DNA of 64,000 nucleotides. Source: Carallia brachiata (lineage: Eukaryota; Streptophyta; Magnoliopsida; Malpighiales; Rhizophoraceae). The stretch covers positions 2,019,476 to 2,083,475 of the forward strand of contig JADCRB010000162.1 of NCBI GenBank assembly GCA_021464245.1, given 5' to 3'. How positions within the stretch are numbered: the stretch's first letter is position 1; each line of letters starts with the position of its first letter. The notes under the pieces were generated by a model, which saw only the letters and a list, made by a program, of their open reading frames with translations, made no database searches and was not told where the DNA came from. The position numbers and the translations under genes were made by a program. Positions 21,011 to 31,812 of this stretch are shown piece by piece.

Positions 21011-22678
21011 TTAGTAATGTGCTCCAGATGAATAAGGTATGGAAGGGTAGTTATAGTGAGGAGGAGGAGGAGGAGGGGGAGGGGGCCTCAAAGATGGAGG
21101 TGGTGGAAATGTAAGCGGAGGGGGAGGAGGCCTTAAATGTGGAGGTGGAGGTGGAGGAGGTCTTAAAGATTTTGGGGGCGATGGTGATGGAGAAATTACT
21201 GATGGAGATGGTGACACTGATGGTGGAGATCTAGTTGGTGGATGTGATGGAGTAGATATTGGTGGAGGTGGTGATTGTAATGGTGAAACTATTGATTGAG
21301 ACGGGGATGATGCAAGCGGTGGAGGTATTGTAGATGGTGGTATTGAAGGAGAAGTAAGAGGTGTTTTTGTTGGTGGATTTTTTGATGGTGATGGAGAGGT
21401 GGTTCCTGTCGGTGGTTTTGATGGAGATAATGACGGGGTCGAAGAAGGAGAACTTATTGGTCGTAGAGGTGGAGAAATAGATGGAGGTGAAGTACTTTGC
21501 GGTGGCAGAGATGGTGAAATTATTGGTGAAGATGGCAATGGTGGTGGTTGTGTTGGTGGAGATTTAGAAGGTGATGGCGTTGGTGAAATTGTTGACGGAG
21601 AGGGTGAATGTATCGGTGATGGTGATTTGATTGGTGGCTGAGATGGTGTGGGCGTTGGTGGCGGTGGTGGCGATGTGGGTTGAGGAGAAGGTGATGGAGG
21701 TGTTCTTGGTTGAGGTGGAGGTGGTGGTGGGGTGTGGGTTGCGGAGAAGGTGATGGAGGTGTTCTTGGTTGAGGTGGAGGTGGTGGTGGCGATGTGGGTT
21801 GGGGAGAAGGTGATGGAGGTGTTCTTGGTTGAGGTGGAGGTGGTAGTGGGGGTGTGGGTTGCGGAGAAGGTGATGGAGGTGTTCTTGGTTGAGGTGGAGG
21901 TGGTGGTGGCGATGTGGGTTGGGGAGAAGGTGATGGAGGTGTTCTTGGTTGAGGTGGAGGTGGTGGTGGGATGTGGGTTGGGGAGAAGGTGATGGAGGTG
22001 TTCTTGGTTGAGGTGGAGGTGGTGGTGGCGATGTGGGTTGAGGAGAAGGTGATGGAGGTGTTCTTGGTTGAGGTGGAGGTGGTGGTGGCGATGTGGGTTG
22101 GGGAGAAGGTGATGGAGGTGTTCTTGGTTGAGGTGGAGGTGGTGGTGGGGATGTGGGTTGGGAGAAGGTGATGGAGGTGTTCTTGGTTGAGGTGGAGGTG
22201 GTGGTGGCGATGTGGGTTGGGGAGAAGGTGATGGAGGTGTTCTTGGTTGAGGTGGAGGTGGTGGTGGCGATGTGGGTTGAGGAGAAGGTGATGGAGGTGT
22301 TCTTGGTTGAGGTGGAGGTGGTGGTGGGGATGTGGGTTGAGGAGAAGGTGATGGAGGTGTTCTTGGTTGAGGTGGAGGTGGTGGTGGCGATGTGGGTTGA
22401 GGTGGGGGTGGCGGTGGTGGTGGTGGCGTTCTTGGTTGAGGTGGAGGTGGTGGTGGTGATTTGGGTTGAGGAGGTGGCGGTGGTGGTGTTTTTGGTCGTA
22501 CTGGTGACGGCGGGGGTCTTTTGGGCGGTGGTGGAGGACTTCTGTGATGAGGATGGTGAGACCGGGCATCGATGCCGTCATCGTCTTCATTATCATCCTG
22601 ATCGTTTGCCAGCACGCTGACGACTATCAAGCTGAACACCAAGGCATACACCAGATGATGCAATAGCCTTGACGCCAT
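21011..22678 (-). CDS. Extensin-like proline-rich protein with rotated repeat frames
   Basis: The ATG at 22678 opens a signal peptide (LLHHLVYALVFSLIVVSVLA), an acidic stretch (NDQDDNEDDDG), then PPPPPKRPPPSP and repeats of PPPPPPQPRTPPSPSPQPTS. It ends with SP-rich sequence and YPSIPYSSGAHY. The full length is open (555 residues). The 60-bp repeat array (about 21674-22391 on the plus strand) contains three 59-bp units. Between them the reading passes from Pro-rich to His/Leu-rich (HHHLHLNQEHLHHLL), then to Thr/Ser-rich (TTTSTSTKNTSITFSPTH), then back to Pro-rich. A cell-wall role is inferred from the Ser-Pro and Pro-run ends. The middle third would not be a normal HRGP. Confidence 0.75.
   Translation of the reverse strand: MASRLLHHLVYALVFSLIVVSVLANDQDDNEDDDGIDARSHHPHHRSPPPPPKRPPPSPVRPKTPPPPPPQPKSPPPPPPQPRTPPPPPPPPPQPTSPPPPPPQPRTPPSPSPQPTSPPPPPPQPRTPPSPSPQPTSPPPPPPQPRTPPSPSPQPTSPPPPPPQPRTPPSPSPNPHPHHHLHLNQEHLHHLLPNPHRHHHLHLNQEHLHHLLLNPHRHHHLHLNQEHLHHLLPNPHPTTTSTSTKNTSITFSPTHIATTTSTSTKNTSITFSATHTPTTTSTSTKNTSITFSPTHIATTTSTSTKNTSITFSATHTPPPPPPQPRTPPSPSPQPTSPPPPPTPTPSQPPIKSPSPIHSPSPSTISPTPSPSKSPPTQPPPLPSSPIISPSLPPQSTSPPSISPPLRPISSPSSTPSLSPSKPPTGTTSPSPSKNPPTKTPLTSPSIPPSTIPPPLASSPSQSIVSPLQSPPPPISTPSHPPTRSPPSVSPSPSVISPSPSPPKSLRPPPPPPPHLRPPPPPLTFPPPPSLRPPPPPPPPPHYNYPSIPYSSGAHY
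21674..22395 (-). repeat. 60-bp coding minisatellite (about 12 units, three of 59 bp)
   Basis: The word TGTGGG at the start of each unit (plus strand) occurs at 21674, 21733, 21793, 21853, 21913, 21972, 22032, 22092, 22152, 22211, 22271, 22331 and 22391. Spacing is 60 except for three 59-bp intervals (21674-21733, 21913-21972, 22152-22211). Units are nearly identical, so the array has been recently homogenised. Confidence 0.9.
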
Positions 22679-22774
22679 TTTCGATCTTTGGATCGAAAAT
22701 AATTTTATTGTCTTTTCCCCTTACAACTGCCTTCAGGTGGGAAAAGAACTTGCTATTTAAATTGAAACTTAAAC

Positions 22775-22784
22775 CCTTTTTATA
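22775..22784 (-). promoter_or_regulatory. TATA box of proline-rich gene 2
   Basis: On the minus strand, TATAAAAAGG lies about 97 bases upstream of the ATG at 22678, a plausible TATA position with a leader of roughly 65 nt. Confidence 0.55.
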
Positions 22785-23293
22785 GTCTCTTAGCTTCATG
22801 AGCGTCTGCACACAATTAGTTGCTACGTACACTTGCATTTGGTAATATTAATGATAACTAATTACATTACACAACGCTCTTAATTACCACGCTGTCAGCA
22901 TTAAGATTCCAGAGTGGTCTTCAATCTACACATGCATGTAATCATATATTTCTTGTGTTAATTTTTCTCTAGTAAGTCAGCTTCTTTTGTTAGGCGTTAA
23001 TTTTAATACAAATACACCACGAGAACAGTACGTGCAACTACTACAATTCTTTGTATTAGAGAATATTCCCATGCAGGCTAAAGACATGCAGGAGGAGTGG
23101 AAGATTTTTAAATGAGAAAAGTAAATTTTATTGTCATGACTTAAGAAACCAAAAAGTATCGAAGAAAGTAAAATTGAAGAAGAAAATGCATGCATGCATC
23201 GATATTGAAACAATTTTGTCAAGAATTATATTTATGTAACGCGTCAGAAACAAAAATTAAGTAACACTAACACAAGAAGATGCTGGTAAAGAA

Positions 23294-23310
23294 GATAGAT
23301 AGATAGATAG
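23294..23310. repeat. (GATA)n microsatellite
   Basis: Four consecutive GATA units. Confidence 0.9.
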
Positions 23311-23832
23311 GGCAATGAAGCCTCCAGGAAGAGAAATTTCCCTTCAATTTGTTAAAGATCTAGACGCTCTCAGCTAGAGGCATATAGGCGTAATAAACGT
23401 AAGATACGAGTACATTTTTAGAGAATTTTTATCCGATAGAGTGCAACGAGTATTAATATTTTTACAATTATTAATAAAATGTGACAAAAAAAATGTTATC
23501 GATGCATTTTGTTATTTGAGAAAATATCAAGAATTCTACTAACTACTCGTCTCTTTATTTCTATGTTTGACATTCCCATCTTTTTTATTTCTTCCTTTGA
23601 GAGGCAACTTTAGGCTAAGTCTATCGACCCCTTCCCCCAATCTAACTAAACGTTAGGCTAATCAGTCTTCTAGGCGTGTTAGGGTAAATATTCCTGGAAG
23701 GGTGGACATATTGGCGTAATTTTTCTTAATTTCAAATATAGTGATGTGGCTTATTGTCCAACGCACTTATTAAGTGTTTTTAGTTTTATTGCAAGTCAAA
23801 ATAGAATGATAGATAACCACTAAATAAATGTA

Positions 23833-24067
23833 ATATACCACCAGTCGTTGTGATTTGGTGGTAATTATTGAACGATACCAAATTAAAGGTCTTGAGTTCG
23901 AAAACTGTCAGAGTGTGTGGGGCTAAACATACTTCTCTCCTTTATAACGTTGGGTTATACTGTAATTATTCAGACAATTCAGATGTTACATTGAGAGTAG
24001 GGACAATATTCTCTAACGGAATTGTAAGACACCACCCCTATCTTCCCATTTTTTCAACCAAAATAAA
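23833..24067 (+). mobile_element. tRNA-derived SINE
   Basis: 235 bp flanked by the perfect 12-bp repeat TAAATAAATGTA (23821-23832 and 24068-24079), with an A/T-rich (AAAT)n tail. A pol III box A-like TTTGGTGGTAATTATTG and box B-like GAGTTCGAAAACT are spaced as in plant SINEs. It is non-coding. Confidence 0.75.
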
Positions 24068-24857
24068 TAAATAAATGTAGTTTAACTACTGGTTCTGTAG
24101 AACAGAAGAATGGGCTAAGCATGTGGGGGAATTGGTATCCAAATTAGGACTCCTTGGCAGATATGCATGTCAAAACGCCTAAATAAAATACACAAAAAAA
24201 TTTGCTAGTCTATCTTTAGACAATTTTTGTTTTACATATTTTCCAAATCTATGTGTCTATGTATGTATTCATATATATAAATTTCCAGAAGGAACTAACA
24301 GTTTAAATATATAATGTTTGTGTTTTATCATATTACCTTTCATATTCATGGGAGATATAACGATGGCCAATATTAAGCAATTTCTCTGACAAATTAATAC
24401 TATTATTTTCATTTTTTATTACAAAAATTATTAATTTTATTACATTAAGTACATCAATCTGCACGTTAAAAATAGGCACATGTATTGGTGCTAGAAATTC
24501 AACACTAAATTGGGAGTTCAGTTCTATGTCAAAAAAAAAAAAAAAGGGAGTTCAGTTCGGCCTTTTGGTCCAAATCCAATGGTTAGGCAGTATAGGCCTG
24601 GTCCTCTCTCAAATATCTGACTTTCCATGTAAACGTTTACTTTTTGTTTTTTTTTTTTTTTACTCTCTGTTTTCTTTAAACTAATTTAACTGCCTTATAC
24701 TACACCTTTCAAACCATTAGAGGGTTAATTCATTTTATAAAAATTTGACCTTGGTTGTTTCATTGCTTTAATTGAGTTTATGGTCGTTGCCTGTGAGTTT
24801 GGCATAGGTGCATAGGCTATGTAAGCAATAAACGCTTGCATGTATGTGTGTTATGCA

Positions 24858-25610
24858 GTGGTAAAAGAACTGGACTAAACCGATTGATTTAATTGAAAAA
24901 ATTAAAAATTGGCCTTTGAACTAGTTCGGTTAGTTTTAAAAAATCGTTGGATTGAAGAATTGGCTAAGAATTGGGTGAATCGATTGGTTGAACCAGGAAC
25001 CGAAGAACTAGTCGCAATTTTTCCAACTGAGAACGGTTTGGTTTAAAAAGGAGAAAAGCATCCAAAAAATGAAAAAAATAAATATAAAAAAATGTCAGCA
25101 TATCTTAGTTAAAATTAATTAATATTTTATCTTACTAAATATCTACATGTCTACATTTTTTCAAAAGTTATTAATATATTTCAATTTTTTAAAAATAATT
25201 AATACATTACCATTTTCAAAAGTAATTAACATATTTTTATTTTACAAAAAATATTCACTACTTTATAAATATATGAATAGTATATTTTTAGAAATAAATT
25301 AAATGAGTTATAGATATTTAACGGTATTTTTTTAAAACATATGTTAAAGTATATTATAAGAATACAAATTTATAAATTGTAAGATAAGATTAATAAGTTT
25401 TCATTTTAGAATAAGTTAAAATCATATATATTAAAATTACAAATATAAGTATTCTATACTTATAAATGTAAATAACTATTTAAATTTTATATATTTAATA
25501 TTAAATATCAATTTTATCGGTTTAACCACAACTAACCTGATTGAACCGATTAAACCTTGAATATCTAAATTTTTTAATTCAATGACTAGTTCGACTCATA
25601 AAACTTTAAT
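24858..25610. mobile_element. hAT-like MITE within duplication copy 1
   Basis: Starts GTGGTAAAAGAACTGG and ends AAAACTTTAAT, flanked by GTTATGCA (24850-24857) and GTTATATA (25611-25618), 6 of 8 matching. It belongs to the GAACCGG-rich family also seen at 3499 and 61941. The sister copy at 30054-30858 has a better-preserved flanking repeat. Confidence 0.55.
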
Positions 25611-25777
25611 GTTATATAGTATTTGTGTCTCTAACCCCTTGTTTGGAAACAAAAAAAAGTATAGAGAATTTCATGCAAGGGGAAAGAATGAGAGGTAGAA
25701 TGAGGTACCTCTCCTTATTTGGGAACATGGTTATGATTTTTTCCCACGCCCACAAAAAGCAATTCCCTCTATTTTTT

Positions 25778-25779
<2 letters not shown>

Positions 25780-25810
<31 letters not shown>
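25780..25810. repeat. Run of 31 G
   Basis: 31 consecutive G inside duplication copy 1. The sister copy at about 31022-31031 has only TTTTGAGGGGAA. It can form G-quadruplex structures and is error-prone in sequencing. Confidence 0.9.
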
Positions 25811-25811
<1 letters not shown>

Positions 25812-26276
25812 GAGGGGGAATCGCTCGTATGGAATGGGCAGGCCAACTGCCTCTTTTTTTTTTTAAGTTAAATTAGGGCTCTCATTTGATTATACTATCA
25901 GTTTTCTGTTGCTAGTTATCTTATAAGTTCTGTTTATTGTCTGTTTTTAATTATTTGTTTTCAGTTGTCAGTTATAAAAAATATTTTTATATCAAAATTA
26001 GTTTTATTTAAAACAAGAATTTTATGAGAAATTATTATCAACATGTAACATTTAATAATTCATAAAAGAGAGACAATAATTTCAATATCTAAAATAAGTT
26101 AAAACTTTCAATATGATCGAAAAGTTCAAAATCTAAAAATTCATAAGATTACATACACTTGTAATATGATAAGCAAATATAAACTTTAATACATCAAACT
26201 ATTATATCTTTGTCATAAAGTTTGTGCAATACTATCTTGAATACAACTCATCTAACATAGTTGACTTGGCTAACAT

Positions 26277-26680
26277 TTATTGTCTTCCGTGAGGTTGAAG
26301 AATTATTTCTATCATTAATTTGAATATCAACATTGTGTCATCGATATATTGTAAGAGAAATTTATCAAAATATATGCTCATTTTTTCCACTGTTATCTTC
26401 TTCCTCCCTAATAGATGGGCTTTGCATTGATGAAGCATAAGCATGTACCCAGTCGCTGTTGTTGTATCTCCAAAAATAATGCACAACTTGTGATAGTTTG
26501 AACATCCCTTCTTTTGAAGTCGTTTCACATTTTTTATTACCTACAAAAAAATATATTTCATAGTTAGTTACAAATAAGAATACAAATTAAAATTAAACTA
26601 AAGAATACAAATGTAGTATTATCCTTCTTCCCTTCTTCTTCTATTAGAGTAATGAAAATGTCTTCAACTTTCTTTAACCA
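26277..26680 (-). pseudogene. Myb/SANT-like protein remnant of a Harbinger element
   Basis: About 26680-26610 reads WLKKVEDIFITLIEEEGKKD, resembling the start of Myb/SANT-like domains. The frame 26528-26277 reads CSNYHKLCIIFGDTTTATGY, resembling the LcxIFGDTTATG segment that follows this domain in plant proteins. The pieces are short and separated by intron-like DNA. It is probably a dead ORF of the surrounding element. Confidence 0.5.
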
Positions 26681-28589
26681 TATATTGTCTAATCAATTTT
26701 AATAACCTTCTTCTCATTCACACGAGCATGTTGATTTGATTATGTCATCATAAATAGGTAATATTATCTAAATTCAACTAAATAACAAAATATTTATTCA
26801 CAAAAGGTCCATGATAATAAGACTAAGGCGTCATATTCACATTCCCAAAGTAATAAAGGGGGTAGTTCACAACCATTTACTATTGAATTTAATCAGTAGA
26901 AATGATAATGAAAGTGTTTGGCCTACCATTCTCCTTCTTAACATTATTCTTGTTCAGACAGTAGAAAAAATTATCAATGGATTTTTTAAAAGGACTTTTT
27001 TTCTTTTTTTGATTTCAATGGAAAGAACAATCACATTCAAATAATTGCTCTTTGGAAACTAACTCCTAGCCTATCAGAAAGAATAAGTGGACGTAGCGCT
27101 TTTAGTGGCTGCTGCAATTCATGTACTCGGATGCCCAAAAAATTACATAAATGGCTAGCCAATCCGCAACATGGTTTGAAAAGAATGTTTATAAGTTCAA
27201 TCATAATTCTCCCTAAAACATTCTAAATCCAAACTCCTTCACACTGGGATTTCCACAAAACTAGTAATAACTAGAACATATCAATTATGCAAAGTACACG
27301 CTTCGGCTTATCTGACAAACCATATATGCGTAGTGCCTATAGACACTCATACATGCACACAGATCAGATTACACATGAACGAAGACATGGTAACTACTTA
27401 CTAACGAAAATGCCACAAGTCCCAATACAAACAAAATGGCTTTCATAATGTTTGGTTGCCTAATTAGAACCCAGAAGAATCAATTTCTACAGTAATCCAA
27501 ACCCAGCTTCCAATGGTTTTTGAAGTGAAATCCAAACCCAGAAGAAAGTAATTAGAACAAAATATAAAGAAACCCAAACCCAGAATAATCAACTTCAACA
27601 CAAAAAAACAGTCCGTAGAAGCTGCTTTTAGTTTACGATTTTTAGAAACACTTTTCAAAAAAAAAAAATCATTGAAAGCAAATTCAATTTCATGCTTCAA
27701 CCTGGAAAAGGAAAATTGATGGAAAGCTGTAGGTCTAATTACCCAAATGAATTTCCATCATCTGCAATCCGGACTTGGTACCATCAATGTAGAGATTATT
27801 TATTTATTTTTTATTTATTTTACTGCTAATTTTCATGTTTCATCTAACATGGGCTTTTGAAGATCGACGACAGAACAAAACTCACATTGAGAAAGAAGGG
27901 TGTTGGAAACTAGGGTTTAGAATGGCAAAATAATGTAAAGCAAGTAAAATTAATATCAATTAATGAAAAATCAAGAGGCAATCCTCAAATAATTTCATGA
28001 ATTGAAGAATAGATTAGCACTTTATAGTCAAGGAGAGAATTAAGAGTCATTTATAAATAGAGGAAAGGTGGAGTAAAAAAAGAGAAAAGGAGGGCAACGA
28101 AGCAATGGTAGAGCGAGGGAAGAGAAAGGGCAGTAGTAGAGAGCAGCATACCTCGTCGTCATTGCCTTTGAACTGAAATCGCAGCGAGGTGAAGAAAGCG
28201 TGAGAAGGATGTTTTATGCTTACGTTGTAATTTTTCGGCAATGGTTTAGTTTGAGGCGCAAAAAACCAAAACTGACCGCAACCTCCGAACGCGCGTTCTG
28301 TTTTCTTAGCCCAAATACAACCAAAATCAAAAAACCCCAACATAAACGAACAGGTTAACCCGTTTGGAATGGATTATATTTTTTGTTTTCTATCTGTTTT
28401 TCACAAAAAAATAGAAAATATGTTTGGTATTAATTTTATTTTCTATTTTTTGTTAAAAAGTTAAAAGTGTTTTTCAAAAAAAAAATAAATTAGAAAAATA
28501 ATAAAAACTAACTTTCTGATTTTATTTTTCACTTTTTTTTTATATTTTCATAAAAACTAACTTTCTGATTTTGTTTTTCACTTTTTTTT

Positions 28590-29550
28590 TCTATACTTTC
28601 TCTCACGACATTTTCTCTCTTTATCCACCCTCGTTATCATATCTCGTTTTACTCATCCTCTCTCTATCCCTCTATATTTTTTCTCTCACTACTCTTTCTC
28701 TCTTTACTCCTTCTCTCTCTACCCTCTCTCTCTATTTTCTCTGTGTACTCATTCTCTCTCTACCCTCTCTCTCTTTTTCTATCTCTACCATTCTCTCTCT
28801 GCCCTCTCTCTCTCTCTTTTTTCTCTCTACTCATTCTCTCTCTACCTTCTTTCTCCTTTTTCTCTTTCAACTATTCTCTCTACTAATTCTCCCTCTACCC
28901 ACTCTCTCTCTCTCTCTCCTTTTTCTCCCTCAACCATTCTCTCTGCTCATTCTCTCTATACCCGCTCTCTCTCTACCATTCTCTCTTCTTTTTCTTACTC
29001 TATCATTCTCTCTACTCATTCTCTCTCTACCCCCTCTCTCTCTCTCTTTTCTTTCTACCATTCTCTATCTACGTAGATTCTCTCTCCTTTCTGTCTACCC
29101 ACATTCTCTCTCATTTTTCTCGCTCTACTATTATCTCTCTACCCTCTCTTTCTCCTTTTTCTCTCTCTACCTAGACTCTCTCTCTTTTTTCTTGTTTTAC
29201 CATTCTCTCTACTAATTCTCTCTCTAACCTCTCTCTCTCATTTTTCTCACTCTATCATTTTCTTTACTCGTTCTTTCTCTACCCTCTCTCTCTTTTCTCT
29301 CTCTGTCATTTTTCTCTATTCATTCTCTCTCTACCCTCTTCTCTCATTTTTCTCTATCTACTATTCTGTTTACTCATTCTTTCTCAATCCTTTCTCTTTT
29401 TGTCATTCTCTCTACTCATTCTCTTTCTTCTCTCTTTTTCTCTCTCTACCATTCTCTCCACTCATTCTCTCTCTATATCTCTCTCTCCCATTTTTCTCTC
29501 TATATTTATGCTCTTTTTATCATTTCTCTCACTATCCTTTTTCTATCTAT
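28590..29550 (+). repeat. ~1-kb imperfect CT-rich (pyrimidine) tract
   Basis: Roughly 950 bases of CTCTCT, TCTACC and CATTCTCTC words with almost no purine-rich stretches. The open frame through it (28571-29215) is a Leu/Ser artefact of the composition. It may form triplex (H-) DNA. Confidence 0.9.
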
Positions 29551-30053
29551 TTTTTTTATTCTTATAGGAAAAAAAAACAAAAATTGACAGTAATAAATAT
29601 AAAAATTCAACAAACAGTAAAAACAAAAAACAGAAAATAAATAACATAAACAAAAAACTGACAGTGTCTCCAAACGGGCCCTAATTTTTTTGTTTTTATT
29701 TTTATTTTTTAACTTTTATGTTTTAAGAGTAAAATAAGTATTACAATATTTTTTATTTTCTTTCTTCTTACCTTCCGTTCATTCCTAAATACCGTATTTT
29801 TAACTTTTTTTCCTCATATTACACTTCCAAACATAAGAGAGATAAAATATATTTCTCTCTTTCAGTATTCATTACTCTCATATTCCTCTCTTTCTACATT
29901 TTTTTTCCCAAACAAAGGGTTAATTCATTTTATATAAATTCGACCTTGGTTGTTGTCATTGCTTTAATTGAGTTTATGGTCGTTGCCTATGAGTTTGGCA
30001 TAGGTGCATAGGCTATGTAAGCAATAAACGCTTGCATGTATGTGTGTTATGCA

Positions 30054-30858
30054 GTGGTAAAAGAACCGGACTGGTCCAGCCAGTTCAACTGAAAAACTTA
30101 GGAACCGGCCTTTGAATTAGTCTTGTTAATTTTTAAAAATCGTTGGATTGAAGAACTGGTTAAGAATTAGGTGAACCGGTCGGTTGAACTGGGAATCGGA
30201 GAACCATTCCCAATTTTTCCAATCGAAAATGGTTTGGTTCAAAAAGGAAAAAAAAAAACATCCAAAAAAATGAAATAAATATAAATATAAAAAAATGTCA
30301 GCATATCTTAGTTAAAATTAATTAATATTTTATCTTACTAAATACCTACATGTCTACTTTCTTTCAAAAGTCATTAATACATTTCAATTTTTTTAAAAAA
30401 AATAATTAATACATTACCATTTTCAAAAGTAATTAACATATTTTTATTTTACAAAAAATATTTACTATTTTACAAATATATAAATGGTATATTTTTAGAA
30501 ATAAATTAAATGAGTTATAGATATTTAACGGCCTTTTTTTTTAACATATGTTAAATTATATTATAAAAATACAAATTTATAAATTGTAAGATAAGATTAA
30601 TAAGTTTTCATTTTAAATAAACTATAAATTATATATATTAAGATTACAAATATAAGTATTCTATACTTATATCTTATATAATATTATATTTTAAATATTA
30701 ATATATTAGATAAATATATATAATTATTCAAATTTTATATTTTTAATATTAAATACCGGTTTTACTGGTTCGACCACGACTAACTCGGTTAAACTGATTG
30801 AATTTTGAACATCTAAATTTTCTGGTTTAATGATTGATCCGACTCTTAAAATCTTAGT
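30054..30858. mobile_element. hAT-like MITE within duplication copy 2
   Basis: Starts GTGGTAAAAGAACCGG and ends AAATCTTAGT, flanked by GTTATGCA (30046-30053) and GTTATGTA (30859-30866), 7 of 8 matching. Confidence 0.6.
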
Positions 30859-30882
30859 GTTATGTAGTATTTGTGTCTCTAG

Positions 30883-31311
30883 CCCCTTATTTGGAAACGA
30901 AAAAAAGTGAAGGGAATTCCATGCAAGGGGAAAGAATGAGAGGTAGAATGAGGTACCTCTCCTTGATTGGGAACATGGTTATGATTTTTTCCCACGCCCA
31001 CAAAAAGCAATTTCCTCCAATTTTGAGGGGAATTGCACGGAATGGGCAGGCCAACGGCCTCTTTTTTTTTTTAGTTAAATTACTTTCTTTGTTTTTATTT
31101 TTATTTTTTAACTTTTATTTTTTAAAAGTAAAATAGATATTATAATATTTTTTATTTCTTTCTTCTTACCTTCCGTTCATTCTTAAATACCATATTTTTA
31201 TTTTTTTTTCATATTACACACTTTTAAACATAAGAGAAATAAAATATATTTCTGTCTTTCAATATTCATTTCTCATATTTCTCTATCTTACATTTTTTCC
31301 CAAACAAAGGG
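30883..31311. mobile_element. Tourist-like MITE
   Basis: Begins CCCCTTATTTGGAAAC and ends TTTCCCAAACAAAGGG, which are inverted repeats, with TAG immediately outside both ends. About 430 bp and non-coding. The copy-1 counterpart (from about 25634) is broken by the Harbinger-like insertion and closes at 29916. Confidence 0.6.
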
Positions 31312-31812
31312 TAGGTGTCCGGTTGCATCCCTACCTTGCCTAAATGTCTATGTATAGTCCACAAAGAAGGAATGCGAAGGAGATGGAATCAAACAATATA
31401 TATGAGGAAAAAAGGATTTCCTCTCTTATTTCAACCATCAAAACATGATGACAAATTTAGAAAGAACAGAATTTATTTATTGTGCGACAAAAGATGAAGG
31501 ACAAAAAACGAACAACTAGAATAGAAAACAATCAACTCCCATATGCGGTCCTGTAAAGAGTGGCACGTATCACGTCTATGCTTCAGCTAGCCCTTGAGAA
31601 GGTCATGTGGAATGGGATAAAATGGGTGAAGATTGAACACTTTGATCATTATTCTTTGAATTAGTTTAAAACCTGCAATGACCAACAGAGCTGTTTGTTC
31701 AATGTCAGATGAAAGGAATACAAAGGACAAAAGGAGTTGTGTAATTAAGCAAATCAATAACCAATTCTATAAATTATCTTGCGACTACTTACTTGAAATT
31801 ACGGAGCACAGT
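31312..31812. other. 3' flank of extensin-like gene 3
   Basis: No gene recognised; probable 3' UTR and intergenic sequence of the minus-strand HRGP gene. Confidence 0.5.

Larger units (their letters stand above)
25876..29681 (-). mobile_element. PIF/Harbinger-like insertion with Myb/SANT-like remnant
   Basis: 3,806 bp inserted between blocks B1 and A1. The left end GGGCTCTCATTTGATTATAC and the complement of the right end (GGGCCCGTTTGGAGACAC) are inverted repeats that continue through TATCAGTTTTCTGTT / TGTCAGTTTTTTGTT. It is flanked by TTA (25873-25875) and TAA (29682-29684), which fits a TWA target. The empty site is visible in the sister copy (AGTTAAATTACTTTC at 31073). The minus strand has Myb/SANT-like remnants (26277-26680) of the kind encoded by Harbinger ORF1. 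A pyrimidine tract fills 28590-29550. No intact transposase. Confidence 0.7.
24722..29916. repeat. Tandem duplication, copy 1 (split by insertion)
   Basis: Block B1 (24722-25875) and block A1 (29682-29916) together correspond to copy 2 at 29917-31311. Shared landmarks are GGGTTAATTCATTTTATA, the stretch GCATAGGCTATGTAAGCAAT, and the poly-pyrimidine end block. The two blocks of copy 1 are separated by a 3.8-kb insertion (25876-29681). Confidence 0.8.
29917..31311. repeat. Tandem duplication, copy 2 (uninterrupted)
   Basis: Uninterrupted sister of 24722-25875 plus 29682-29916. It contains a hAT-like MITE at 30054-30858 and a Tourist-like MITE at about 30883-31311. Confidence 0.8.

Noticed and set aside
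21732..22620. Plus-strand Val/Glu-rich frames opposite proline-rich gene 2
   Set aside because: Antisense shadows of the minisatellite.
23840..23910. tRNA-like box B at GAGTTCGAAAACT
   Set aside because: Same reason: SINE with TSD and (AAAT)n tail.
28571..29215. 214-residue Leu/Ser/Phe-rich frame
   Set aside because: It is produced by the pyrimidine tract; no real protein features.
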